Shown here: piece by piece, positions 13,201 through 24,898 of the stretch
How the letters are laid out: each line of letters opens with the position of its first letter
How positions within the stretch are numbered: position 1 is the stretch's first letter
Source of the DNA: Daphnia carinata
Taxonomy: Eukaryota; Arthropoda; Branchiopoda; Diplostraca; Daphniidae
Direction: 5' to 3'
Assembly: GCF_022539665.2 (NCBI RefSeq)
Contig: NC_081331.1
Span: forward strand, 744,001 to 808,000
Length of the DNA stretch: 64,000 nt
Position numbers and translations under genes: made by a program
Notes under the pieces: model-generated
The model's database searches: none
The model's input: the letters and a program-made list of their open reading frames with translations, nothing else
What the model was told of the DNA's origin: nothing

Positions 13201-16200
13201 AAAAAAAAAAACGATCGTCGGACTAGCGATGACATTCTCGCATCGTATAAGAAATATTTCGATTATAGGCAAGTCTGGGCGAATGGTTGGGCTGCGGTTG
13301 ACATGAGTCGAAAGACGCCAAACTTTGAAATGGAATTGTAGTAAATGGATATACAGCCAGCATAATAACATATCAAGATATTCCATTTTCACGCGTACTT
13401 TTTTCCATTCCAGTTTTGAAATGTGAGTCCGTGTCAAGATTTATGAGGTGATCAGAATTCACTGGGATCGTCTTCATTCAAGATTAATTTTTTTTTCTTT
13501 GTGAGTAAATCCGTTGGTGAGCGGAAACAGTTGTCAGGCAAAATTAACTTGATAACGGTGAAACGACTAACAAGGAAATTACTAAGACGTCCAGCTGGCA
13601 GCCGGATGATAAGCGCTATGATTCTTATTCTCACTAGCCTCTTCATAATACATTGAGACTTTCATCATTTTATGTCAGGAACAGCCATCATTCTTAAATG
13701 ATGTGGTATGGTGACAATTTTAAATTCGAACACGATCTATCTGTCTTGTAGACAACGACCCCAATATAAAAATGTAAAAACGTCAAAGCGTAAGTGATTG
13801 GTTCTATAAGTCAATGGGTTGGCTATATACGATTACGTTAGAGAAAGAGATAATTAATTACAGCTATTTACCAAGCGTTAAGCATTGACAACTCTGCTGA
13901 TAAATACACAAGTCTAAAGACTTCGTTTGCATGTCTATGAATTATATTCACGTAGCTACACGTTACGTGCTAGACAAGAGCCCCACAGAAAATTTTAATA
14001 ACATCTTCTCAAACGAAATGACGTTTCTCTGCAAATAAATTTCAAGTGGACAGGTATTGGCTGTTAAACACAGTCTCTGTTTTTATCCCACCATCTAGCG
14101 TTTATCACGCTCCAGTATTTATTGGTCAAGCCGGTTGTCGTGTTGACTTCACGCGGTTCGGGCTGTCAACATCGAATGGGGATCGTTGTGCATCCGACAA
14201 TCGATACACTACAATACATTGGTTAAGCTTGTTTTGAAAAAAGACTGTTGACAGGCCAATTTTCCCTCGATAGCTTCCGGAAAAAAAACACGTTCGATAT
14301 CAAACAAGACTGTCTAAATAATCCAAAGTTATTAATCGATTGATGTTAGTCGTCGCAGAACGATAAGTGGGATTTTATATAGAAAAGAGACACAGGGTAT
14401 TTCCTGCTGAACTCGTCGAGACGTGCCGAAACAGAAGTTCACTTTCTGATACCGATGGTACAACTTTTGCCAATGTAATGATCAATTTCGTCGGGGCTTC
14501 GTCTTATTGCCCTCCTATATTTAGAAAGTTCTAAAAAGCCTTTGGCCGTATACAGACAAAAGTATACGAATAAAAAAGGCTTCTCGAGCCCTTGATTGTA
14601 TCGCCGAATGGAGGCATACAACTTTTAAGCGATATCAGAGAAATCCATCCAACATATTATACGATCTACATTAGGAAATGTGTGCCTCGTCCAAATACAC
14701 ATATCAGCTCGATCTCCCCCCCCCCCCCTTCGATGGAGATGATGAGTTCTAATGGGCACGATCTTAGAAGCGCTTGCCCTTATTCGGCGTATGCACTGGT
14801 TGATCGACATGTCAATACCAGGTTGTCCTCACATTCATTGTCAGAAAGGAAATCCTATTTAAATGGCATATTTGAATACCATACCAAGCGAAAGGGTGAA
14901 AATGTGTTCCTCGGTTTGGGCATTTTCAGACGAGAGCTTATGCCAAATAGATGCTCATACATCTCGACTTGAAGCACGTAAATGGGATCAGCGTCTTTAA
15001 GCGTACGACCTTTAAAGCACCGAGCAGTAGTGCTCTTGCTCCCAAGTCTCATTAACTTTCATTCAAAGAAGATTGGCCTGGTTTACCGCCGACCTGCATT
15101 GGCGTGAACGTGTTGGGCAAAAAAAAAAATACGTTACTGGCTCCCTCGTGGGGAATGACATTAGATTGACTTTCGCAGTTCCTGTTTTTAACAAAGGAAA
15201 AGGCTCAATTGCTATCGAGAAAAAGAGATAGATAAGATTGGTAGGGTGAAAATTGTATAAGAAAGGAGTTGAAAAGATGGCTGCACTTTTACATAGGCTA
15301 AATATGATAGCATCCTGAACTTTAAAAGCATTTTGATGTAATCCACGGATATCCGCATATCGATTTTTACTCTGGGTGTAGGAGCTGGAAGAAACAAATG
15401 ACTTGCATTAGAGTTTTTGGAAGGCAGCACGAGATGTTCATAACACCCAACTGAAATTAAGTTCTAAAATGTGCGTTGTACAATGAGCTCTCGAAGGTAC
15501 CTCATTAAATGCAATTGCGTTTTCAACTTGCACAATGAAACTGTTTCAATTCTCAAATGTTTCCAAAATGCTGCGATAACTTCCATGGAAAAGAGTAATA
15601 CCATTGCGTAACTGTTTAAAAGGTCTTCCTCCCCAAAAATTCTTTTTATTTCACGTAACTTCTTTTTATAAAAGCCACTGGGGAGAAATGCTGGTATCTT
15701 TTGCAACGTGTTCGTTTATCGTTTATTTTCTACCACGATCGATCCAAAAGAAGGATACGTCTGGCAAGAATAATGGGATAACGACACCGAACTTAGTGCT
15801 GTTCACTTGTACATCGAAACTTGTCTGAAGACATTTGAATATACAATCGAGGTCGACGCCCTTGATCGAAAATACGCAACTCACGACTGCAGTGCGATAT
15901 GTTTGATGTCCTTTAGCCTGTGATGAAAATGTACTAATTTGCGCTTGATTGTATACGCAGCCATTCTCGACATGGTATGCGAAACGTTCTTGAAACGTAA
16001 CGTCTCGGCCATCTTGTTCTTGTCCAATACCGAGTTGTACGGACGTAACACGGCGGCTGCTCAATATTTTCTGCAGCTGACCAACTACTTGCGAATTCCC
16101 GTCATCGCCTGGAATGCCGACAATTCTGGATTAGAAAAGGTAAATACTTCATTCACAATCCAAATCATATTTTTTTTTTGTTCATTTTGGCAAATGGTGA

Positions 16201-19200
16201 GCTGTCCCATATACCGGGACCTGTTTGAACGTAGACGAATATCCGTCAGTCCGTTGGCCAAGAAATATTAGGCCAAGAATTATCATCAAGTTCGATCGAT
16301 CGTGGCTAAAGCTTCTGTTATAAGCAGAATAACATACTGTGATTATATGCAGACACATAAAGCTTTATACATTATTCTTTAGAACCTTTTTGATGGGTTT
16401 CACGTGTCGCACCCGAGGTGACCACTCACGGCACCTTTGTCTACTGCCAGCTATTGTAATGTGAACCTTTAGATTCATTTCTTTTGCGTTCCTAAAGCTT
16501 CGTCAATGAAGCAACAAGGCCAACCTCTCTTTTTTTTGCGTTGTCCAACGATGATTATTATAAGTAAAAAAAAAAAAAAACAAATGCCAAACACAAAAGA
16601 CCAAGAATTATTGTTCTAAGTTACTTGTAGCCCTACGTCGTTTCTTCTACGTAACACAACGGCGCGGCTTATGCGTTAGTGAAGAAGGAAAGGGAGCATC
16701 TCTTAATCGAGCTGCAAAGTTATGTTAAATGTGGAGACTGTGTCACGAACTAAGTTAAAACGTATGGAGTCATCTGTTTGGGATATGCGGATATCGTGTA
16801 TCATGTCAAAAGGAAGAACAAAACTCGTGACTTTCATATTCTCGCATCCTCCTAATAAATTCATCGATAAAGAATGTTTTAATTGCGCATGATTTATCAG
16901 GGAAAGGCTTAGAAATGGAGGTTTTAGGCGCCCATGTCTCGTGGATAAATACCGTGGACTTCAGGTACAAAAAATGGTATAAATATCCCTCACGACCGCA
17001 GTCTGAAGAAGGATTTAATCATTAAAACCCGATTCAGAAATGAAAGTACTGCATGATAAATGTTAGGTAGAAAACAATTTTCGTTTAATATCCAAGGAAA
17101 TATTGTGAATTCCTTGGTTGGCCATGATCCCTCAAAATAGGAGAATTATTGAAATGCGGAACAGCGTTAAAGGGTCTATCTCCGTTGACGTCTAGAATCA
17201 ATACTTTTCACGAGACACACACAAAAGCTTGCCAGAAGAAAAAAGAAGTATTGTGTATATTACAAAAAGCCAATACACTGAAAGTTGACTTGGTGTTGTC
17301 AGTCCAGCGCAAGATTGAGGTCGAAAAGCCCAGCGGACAATGAATGACAGTGGACCAAAATAAAGGGGAAACGATGACGAAAACCATTTTTTGGATTGGC
17401 CGTTAAATCTGGTTGTTTATCATAACTGTAACGGGAATAAATTAAAGCTGTTTTAAACACTTATTTCGTTTCACGCAAGACTCAATGGCATTCTGCGGAA
17501 CAAGTGTAAATAAAGCTAAACTTGTTCTTCTGCTTCGACAAGGCTGTCTTGGTGACAGCAAACGTTTCCCCTAGTGTTTCTTAAAGCGTATACTAATGTG
17601 GTATCACGGAGACGGCCCGTCTGCAAACGATGTCTTGCATTTTGTTGCAACTGGGCGGAAGGATTGGTTCGATGCCTTATCTATAGTAACGACTCAATTT
17701 AACGACCTGATGACACCGTTGCCAGCCACTATTCGCAAAAATGAACTATTAATTAATTCGCTTTTAATAAAAACAAAGTCACCTAACCTCAGAATAATGT
17801 CCAGCGGTTATGTAAGAACGCCATTGTGCAATGAAAGAGATACAAAGTCGGCAAATTAAACTTTTGCTTTTCACTCGACGTGTTTGTCTACTTGTGCACG
17901 TTTCTCAAACAGAGGAGTGCTGGAAATAATTTGGTCATCCAGCTGGCACCGTCGGCGTTTCATCAGGCCAATGCGATGCTCTCGCTTCTCAAGCGCTACT
18001 CTTGGAAACAATTCTCTATAGTCACATCGACCGTAGCTGGTTACCGTGAATTCATCCAGGCTGTCGCTGAGGCCGCTTACAAATTTGAATCGCACAACAG
18101 TTACAAGTATATTCAAATTACATGAAAATTCACTGATAATTATAACATCTATTTGTTTAATGATTGGATAGGTTCAAAATATTGGGCACAGTTTTGGTAA
18201 ACAATAATGCCAGCAATTTAGGGAGTCTTTTAGGCACCGAAGCGAGGATCTTACTGCTGTATTCGACTCGCGAAGAAGCACGTTCCATTCTGAAGACGGC
18301 TGGACAGATGGGCCTTGCAGGTGACAAGTACGTCTGGATCGTGACGCAGAGCGTTATCGGCAGTACTACAGAATCGCCACCCGAGTTTCCCGTCGGCATG
18401 TTGGGTGAGTTCTTTTGATGAAATCATTCCCTTTTGATCCGGGCAGCCCGACTAGACGTCATTAAAAGAAATGAATTATAATTAACATATTTAAGCAAGG
18501 TAGAACAAGAAATGACGTTAACGACATGTCTTGTGCCACTGTTTTTTTAATGCCATTGAATACATGGATGACGTGAACGTGCTGCACTAATCAGATAACA
18601 GATCGTATTGATTTTGAATTCACAGGTGTCCATTTCGAAACGACAGACAATCAGCTGACCAAAAGCATATCTACTGCTCTCAAAGTGTTTGTCAATGGAG
18701 TGGAGGCCTTTCATCGCGAATCAAATTCGTCCTCTTTGCTCAGTCCGAAAGTTTCATGTGAAGACTCGGCATCAACTTCATCGCGCTGGGCTCAAGGCGA
18801 ACAACTTTTCAAGTCAGTAAACATTTTTGTGTGTCTGTTACTCGGTTATCGAGCCAGATCCATTGCAGTGGGGCACTTAGAGTGTCAAGTTCCCTATTCA
18901 TACGTTTAAGAACTAGATATCAGGTGCAAACGGTAATTTGATCCTATAAAAGCTGGACCCTGTTTCTTGTTTCCACGACGCACGGTGGGGGTGTCACCAA
19001 AAAAAACGAATCAATATTGTCAATTTACACATTTGTCCATTGGCCAAAGCAAACAACAGCGGAAAAACGCAAGTGTTGGTCCAACTGTACGAGTTAACGC
19101 GATTATAGCCTTTACGGTAGTCAAGTTTTCTCGATATAGAAGCATTCGGCTATTGATTTGAGAGAATTCCACGTTAAAACAGTTTTATACTTACGTGGTA

Positions 19201-22200
19201 CACCAAAACTTGAAAAAGAAAAACTTTGCTTTTCCTCCCAGTGGTGCTGCATTTTTTATTTTACCCTTTTCTTATGCTGGACCGGAATTGAATGCGGAAT
19301 TCCTTTTCACTGCGTTTTATGGAAATGAAAGCGGTGGATGCAGAATTCCTTAGAAATATTCTTGATAAGCTTATTTTTCCCCATCATCTTTTCAAGATAT
19401 TTGCAAAATGTGCGCATTGATGTCGATCCCGGCCGACCTCCGTTGGAATTCGACGCCGATGGGACACGCAGTTCGGTCGAGCTGACGATAGTCAATTTGC
19501 AGCCGAGCAATAGCGGTGGATCGGGCAGAGAACTTCTATGGAGACAAGTATGCCTTTTGTTTTCCTAAACAAAAACAAATGAATTTTTATTCTTCTAAAA
19601 CTTAAACTGTTTTCTTTAAATGATTGCGTGTTGGTGATGGCAGATCGGTCATTGGCATTCTTGGAAAAAGGACGGACTTGATATCCAAGATATTGTCTGG
19701 CCCGGTCACAGCCACGTACCACCTGAAGATGGTCCAGATAAGTTTCACTTGAAGGTAGCTTTCTTAGAAGAGCCACCTTTTATTAGCATCGTGCCACCTG
19801 ATCCAGTTAGTGGCCGATGTCCTGTCAGCCACGGAGTACCTTGTCACGTTGGCAACCACGTCCCACTAAACGGGTCAGTCCACGTTCTACACCGTGTTCA
19901 ATGTTGACTTTTTAAAGAAACGTTGATTGAAATTGTTTTGCTCGTTTTAACACGTTTGGATTGACGTCATTCCATGTTCATCGACTAATGCCTAATTTAG
20001 TTTAATTAAGAACTAGAACGTGCAACCTTTCCGAATCAATCAAGTTAAGACTCAACTAGCTCTAATTCAACGTAGATAAGATTTTGAAATATGAAATGGG
20101 TAATTACTGAACTGTTGAGCATGCGGCAGGATTTCGAGTGGTATCTACGTCACGTACCGTGATGATTTGCGTAATCTGCTGTAGTCTAACAAATGAACTG
20201 ACGTGTTTTAGGGAAAGCGATCTGGGACATTCTCCCCGCAATGTCACTCAATGTTGCTCCGGTTTCTGCGTCGATCTACTGGAAAAGTTCAGCGACGATC
20301 TCGGATTTACTTACGAGCTCATCAGGGTAGACGACCCAAAGTTCGGCACTCACGTGGTAACATTTCAAGTAGCATGTTGGACCTTTTTTTTTTTTAATAG
20401 ACGCCCACGAAATTGATGCCGTCAGCCTAGTAGAATATCAACAATGCACTCTATTATACACGGCAAATAACCAGAGGGAATTGCTCTATCAATAATGAAC
20501 CAGAATGGAAGGTGGAACGGGTTAATGGGAGCACTGGCCAATCGTAGAGTGGACATGGTGATGACTTCCTTAACGGTGAACGCCGAGCGTGAGCACGTCG
20601 CTGATTTTACGATTCCTTTTATGGAGACTGGAATCGCAATTTTAGTGGCCAAAAGGACGGGCATCATCTCTCCTACCGCGTTTCTAGGTACACGTCATTA
20701 TTGCGCTCAGTAATAGGGAATTTTTTACGTACAAAAATTTGGATATTTTGAAAACAGAGCCGTTCGATACGGCGTCGTGGCTCCTTGTCGGCGTCGTAGC
20801 CATTCAAGTGGCAGCGTTGGCCATCTTCCTTTTCGAGTGGCTCTCCCCGTCAGGGTACAATATGCAAGTGAGTCACTAGATAATTAATTCAATCAAATTT
20901 CCTCTGAACTCTGATGGCCTAAAATGATTTTAGTTATCGGCCCCAACCAATCAGCGTTTTTCGCTTTTTCGGACCTATTGGCTCGTTTGGGCGATTCTGT
21001 TCCAGGCTTCCGTTAATATCGATTGCCCCAGAGGGTTTACATCTAGGTGAAACAATATATATATTTTTTTTAAATTTCTTTGTTATCAAAAATTGTTCAA
21101 TGCACTTTGAACAGATTCATATCGAACGTTTGGGCCACTTTCGCCGTGGTCTTCTTGGCCATTTACACGGCCAATTTAGCAGCTTTCATGATCACGCGTG
21201 AAGAATTCTACGATCTGAGTGGCGTCGAAGATCCCAGAGTATTTGACGATTTATGGAGCATAGAATTTTTCCTTTTTTGTGTTGACGATTGGCCTTATTG
21301 CCCCGACAGCTAATCAGCCCCAAGAGTCACGAACCTCCGTTCCGTTTCGGCACCGTCTTCAATACTCATACGGAAGCTACGATTCTCAAGCACTACAAAG
21401 AGATGCACTATCACATGCGCAACTACAACCTCAACGAAATAAGCGCCGGCATCGACTCTGTCAAGCGAGGGTAAATAACAGGCGCCCTAGTGCTACGAAA
21501 TGACATCCCCGCATTTATTATTTATTTTTTACCATGGTGTTTTTTCTTGGCTCTGTTTGTTATGGACAATGGCCGAGCTCCAAGAAAGAGCAATTATCAA
21601 TTGCCATCCCACACACAAAAAAGAAATCTATAGCAAACGTAGCGGAAAAAAATTGCATTTGGTCAGTTATTGGCTTGAGAAAAATGGATGTTGGTTCTAT
21701 TGTGGTTTAAAAAAAAAGAAATTGATTGAGACCAAATAAGTTTGGGTACACAATATAGATACGTTTCTTAGTAATCTAATAATCGACGCTACGGACTGAT
21801 CAAATTAAATCAACAAAGAAAATAAAATTTCTCGCTTGTCATCGCTGCCAAAAGTTTTAAAACTATTTGGCTCAATGTTTTTTTTTTTATAGAAGAACAA
21901 CCTTTCGTAATTGAAACTTGTAGTTTGTTTACGTGATCTTATCCTTTGTGTGCACAGTGAATTGGATGCGTTTCTCTACGATGGCGCAGTACTAGACTAC
22001 CTAGTATCCCAGGACGAAGAATGCCGTCTTTTAACTGTCGGATCGTGGGTAAGCCAATCAAATTGTTTGTGTGAATACCTTTGTCGTTCAATGACATTTC
22101 AATTTCCGGCCAGTACGCCATGACAGGTTATGGAGTCGCCTTCCCACGCGGCTCTAAATACGTGGCAGCATTCAACGAAAAACTTCTAGAGTACATTGAA

Positions 22201-23041
22201 AACGGTAAAAGATAAGGAATTTGAAAAGCTAAGTTGGTCATTAACACTTCCGGATGTTCAAGGCGACGTGGATCGATTACGTCGGTTCTGGTTAACAGGA
22301 GTATGCAAACCCTACAAGGAGGAGCGTCAGTTTTCCGAGCCGCTTTCCACTGAGCAATTTCTTTCCGCCTTCTTGTTGCTTCTATCCGGTATCGGATTGG
22401 CCTTTCTTCTGCTCGCTCTCGAGCATATTTATTTCCATTCCATTACGACCCCATCTGACCTCACCGACGACTGGGGCTTGTTGTTCCCTCATTTCCATTG
22501 TAAGTTTGAGCAGCGTTTTCATTATTTGTTGGATGCATATCTCAATGGATTCCGTGATTGTTTAGAACATGGGCAAATCGTTGACGTTCCGCGATGCAGT
22601 TTTCGAGACGCAAGATCGATTGCGGTCTCATCGATGTCGCGACGCTATATGTCGACTTCATCTGCGTCGTTTGAATTTGCAGTTGGACTGCGTAAGATCA
22701 AGAGTCCGCCAACTGGAAAAACAACTCGGCGAAAGCAATCAGTTTATCGGGTAAGGCTATATAGACAGTCCCGAGCAAAGGTTAAATTTCGTTTTGAAAC
22801 GATTTGTTGTAACAGAACTGCAGTAAATGATGAATCGCAATCAGTTGAAGTGGAAAAAAACTTGATTGAATGTCAAGCAACGACTCGGTAAGTTGTTTTT
22901 AGTACATGACTTGTTTGTTGTAGCGTAAAGCATTAATAAATTGTTTGTACGGTACGACCTATAGAGAATTTAATACATTTATGTTCCGTTTGATGCAGCC
23001 AACTGCTGGAAGGAATTCCTGAAATGGAGACCGTCCTATAG
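10221..23041 (+). CDS. Nmdar2: Ionotropic glutamate receptor, NMDA type, subunit 2 (19 coding exons, apparent frameshift)
   Basis: Glutamate-binding subunit of an NMDA-type cation channel at the postsynaptic membrane. Exons: 10221-10761, 15961-16139, 17913-18106, 18172-18404, 18626-18812, 19397-19547, 19644-19873, 20212-20356, 20504-20687, 20758-20867, 20934-21046, 21115-21238, 21310-21470, 21958-22048, 22114-22204, 22263-22499, 22566-22750, 22816-22887, 22999-23041; about 1089 codons. A signal peptide precedes the amino-terminal domain (exons 1-6), then S1, M1 (about 688-707), pore loop M2, M3 with YTANLAAF, S2, and M4 (exon 16). The pore-loop tip reads FQAS, with Gln near residue 742 where vertebrate GluN2 has Asn. 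After M4 the conserved [11 protein letters not shown] block is reached only by a one-base frame change near 22440. The protein ends METVL, a possible class I PDZ ligand. Phases agree at all other junctions. An in-frame upstream ATG at 10101 is possible, but 10221 gives the better signal peptide. Confidence 0.9.
10762..15960. other. Large intron 1 of the NMDA receptor gene
   Basis: A 5.2 kb intron between exon 1 (G at the end, phase 1) and exon 2 (starts CCATTCTCGAC). Open frames inside it, at 12340-12711 and 14592-14972, are not joined by splice signals to the gene and resemble no family I know. It is far longer than the roughly 70-150 nt introns elsewhere in the window, so it may carry regulatory elements, but I can point to none. 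Confidence 0.7.
16140..17912. other. Intron 2 of the NMDA receptor gene
   Basis: A 1.8 kb intron, phase 0 on both sides: exon 2 ends in codons for NSGLEK and exon 3 resumes with RSAGNN, which is continuous in the amino-terminal domain of arthropod GluN2-like subunits. Nothing else was recognised in it. Confidence 0.7.
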
Positions 23042-24649
23042 CGTCCATCGACGGAACATTAGGAATTAATTTTGACTCTCACAATCTAATCACGAGTTTC
23101 TAAGATTACAATCCTGCCAATGGTGCCAACGAAAGGTAAACACGACCCTACCTTCGCAAGGCAGCCATCAAGATTTTTTTCATTGTTGTTTTCCACCGTT
23201 AATGATCAATATAAACAGACGGAAAACGGGCAATAGAACAAGGTGTGCCAGTCAAACGATAAGAAGTCGTATATACCTGTAAATTACGTTCAATACAAAA
23301 CAGGAAAATAAAAATAGGGTGTCCATTTGTGAATAAATTTATTGCCGACGACAGTACACGATTGTGACGCTTGACCGTGATGACGCGTGATCGGTTGTCA
23401 TTACGCACGAAACCAGTTTTTGCCTGAAATTTTCTCCCAGCGCTTGTGTCAGTCAAGAAACATCCAATAGTAAGTGGTTACGGTTAGTAACGGTCTCACG
23501 CACTGTCAGTCTGTTGAATAGACAAACGCCTAGGAAAAATCCCATGACTTTTTCAGTTTCCTGTTGTCAATTTTTTTCACGGATATATTGCTCAGTATGC
23601 ATTGTGGTTCATGATGGCAAGGGTCGTAGCTTTTACAGACGGCATTGGTTATATAAGAACGCGCATATCGAGTTTTATCAAAACGAAAGCGGTTGGCTCA
23701 AACTGAATGCTTCCCCATAAGAAATTATGGCGGTTTCGAATGATGGGAAAACCAATCTAATTTTTGCCACATCTTGCGGTTTGAGTCGGTGATTTTGAAT
23801 ATTAATCGAACACAGTCGGGCAGGTCTTGTGACTGCCACCTCGTCACGCATTTGAACGTGAATTGTTTACACTTCCTCAAACCACGAGTTGATTTGATGT
23901 CTTGTGGGAATGTTTGGGTTGCTAAAAACCCAAACAAACTCTTGTGAATACCCAATAGTCTAAAGTAAATAGTTTGTTGACGTATCGGCTAAAGTAAGGC
24001 TTACTAGAATGAAAATCTACACGGCGCTTGCAATCAAAATCAATTCTTGAATTGATGATGCCACTTAACTATTCATGTTGGTTGTTTCTATTATTGCTTA
24101 CACGTATTCGACTTGGCTATTGCATTCATCAAATTAAGGACATCTCAAGGAATATAGATGCAGCTAATGAAATTAAAACAACCCGGAGAAATAAGTAAGT
24201 CCGACGACTGGTTTAAAGCATGTGAATCTACTGGCCTTGTACGTTATTTAATTTATACACTACCGGAATGAGAAATGTGAACATTTAACTTTGCTAAACC
24301 AATAAGTGCTGTATGGTAAATGACCATTATATTATTCATCACAAAGCGTGACAGCTATAAAATTTGAAATCGATAATATATCCGATTTTAGAAAGCCAAA
24401 AAAGAACAATATCGTCGGGGAATATGTGGATGTCTAAATAAACCACACTTTGTTTTCCAATAATGGATTCGTACCGGATGACTTGGTGTGGCATCAGAAT
24501 ATTAAAAAACTCGCGTAGACGGACGAATGAATGTCAATGCATCTATTAGTAATCAAAAGTTGATGTAGACATGTTTAAGAAGTCTGCATTGTGCGAAGTC
24601 ATGGCTACTCCACAACTAAAAAACACATTATGTATTTGAAAGAAAATCA
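23042..24649. other. Intergenic region between NMDA receptor and first SLC26 gene
   Basis: Holds the 3'UTR of the receptor gene (AATAAA near 23332 is one candidate polyadenylation signal) and otherwise AT-rich sequence with only short chance open frames. No further gene seen. Confidence 0.5.
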
Positions 24650-24689
24650 TATAAATAAAGGGACCGACAATGTGGCCAAATCATTCAGC
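24650..24689 (+). promoter_or_regulatory. Core promoter of the first SLC26 gene (TATA + initiator)
   Basis: TATAAATA at 24650-24657 lies 33 nt before an initiator-like TCATTCAGC (24681-24689), about 215 nt upstream of the ATG at 24899. The spacing is as expected for an arthropod TATA promoter. No transcript data support it. Confidence 0.5.
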
Positions 24690-24898
24690 AGACATAGTCT
24701 TTCGTTAACTGATTCAACGCGTTAACTCTCTTAAGAAAACACTGAGCTTACGGGTAAACTTTTGATTTCATTTCCGATAACATCTGTACATAGTACCTCA
24801 GTCTTTTCAATTTTGAAAATCAATCCGACCTAAGTGGTTGCAAAAATCCTGCCGATGAACAATTTTTAACATTTTCTGTATACGATAATTTAAGAAAA

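Noticed and set aside
14592-14972. Plus-strand open frame of 126 codons
   Set aside because: Starts without ATG, includes a poly-Pro homopolymer artefact, no recognisable content, inside an intron.
22196-22891. Single uninterrupted 231-codon frame over the last receptor exons
   Set aside because: It reads through two short introns and a frame change; the conserved [11 protein letters not shown] block is in another frame.
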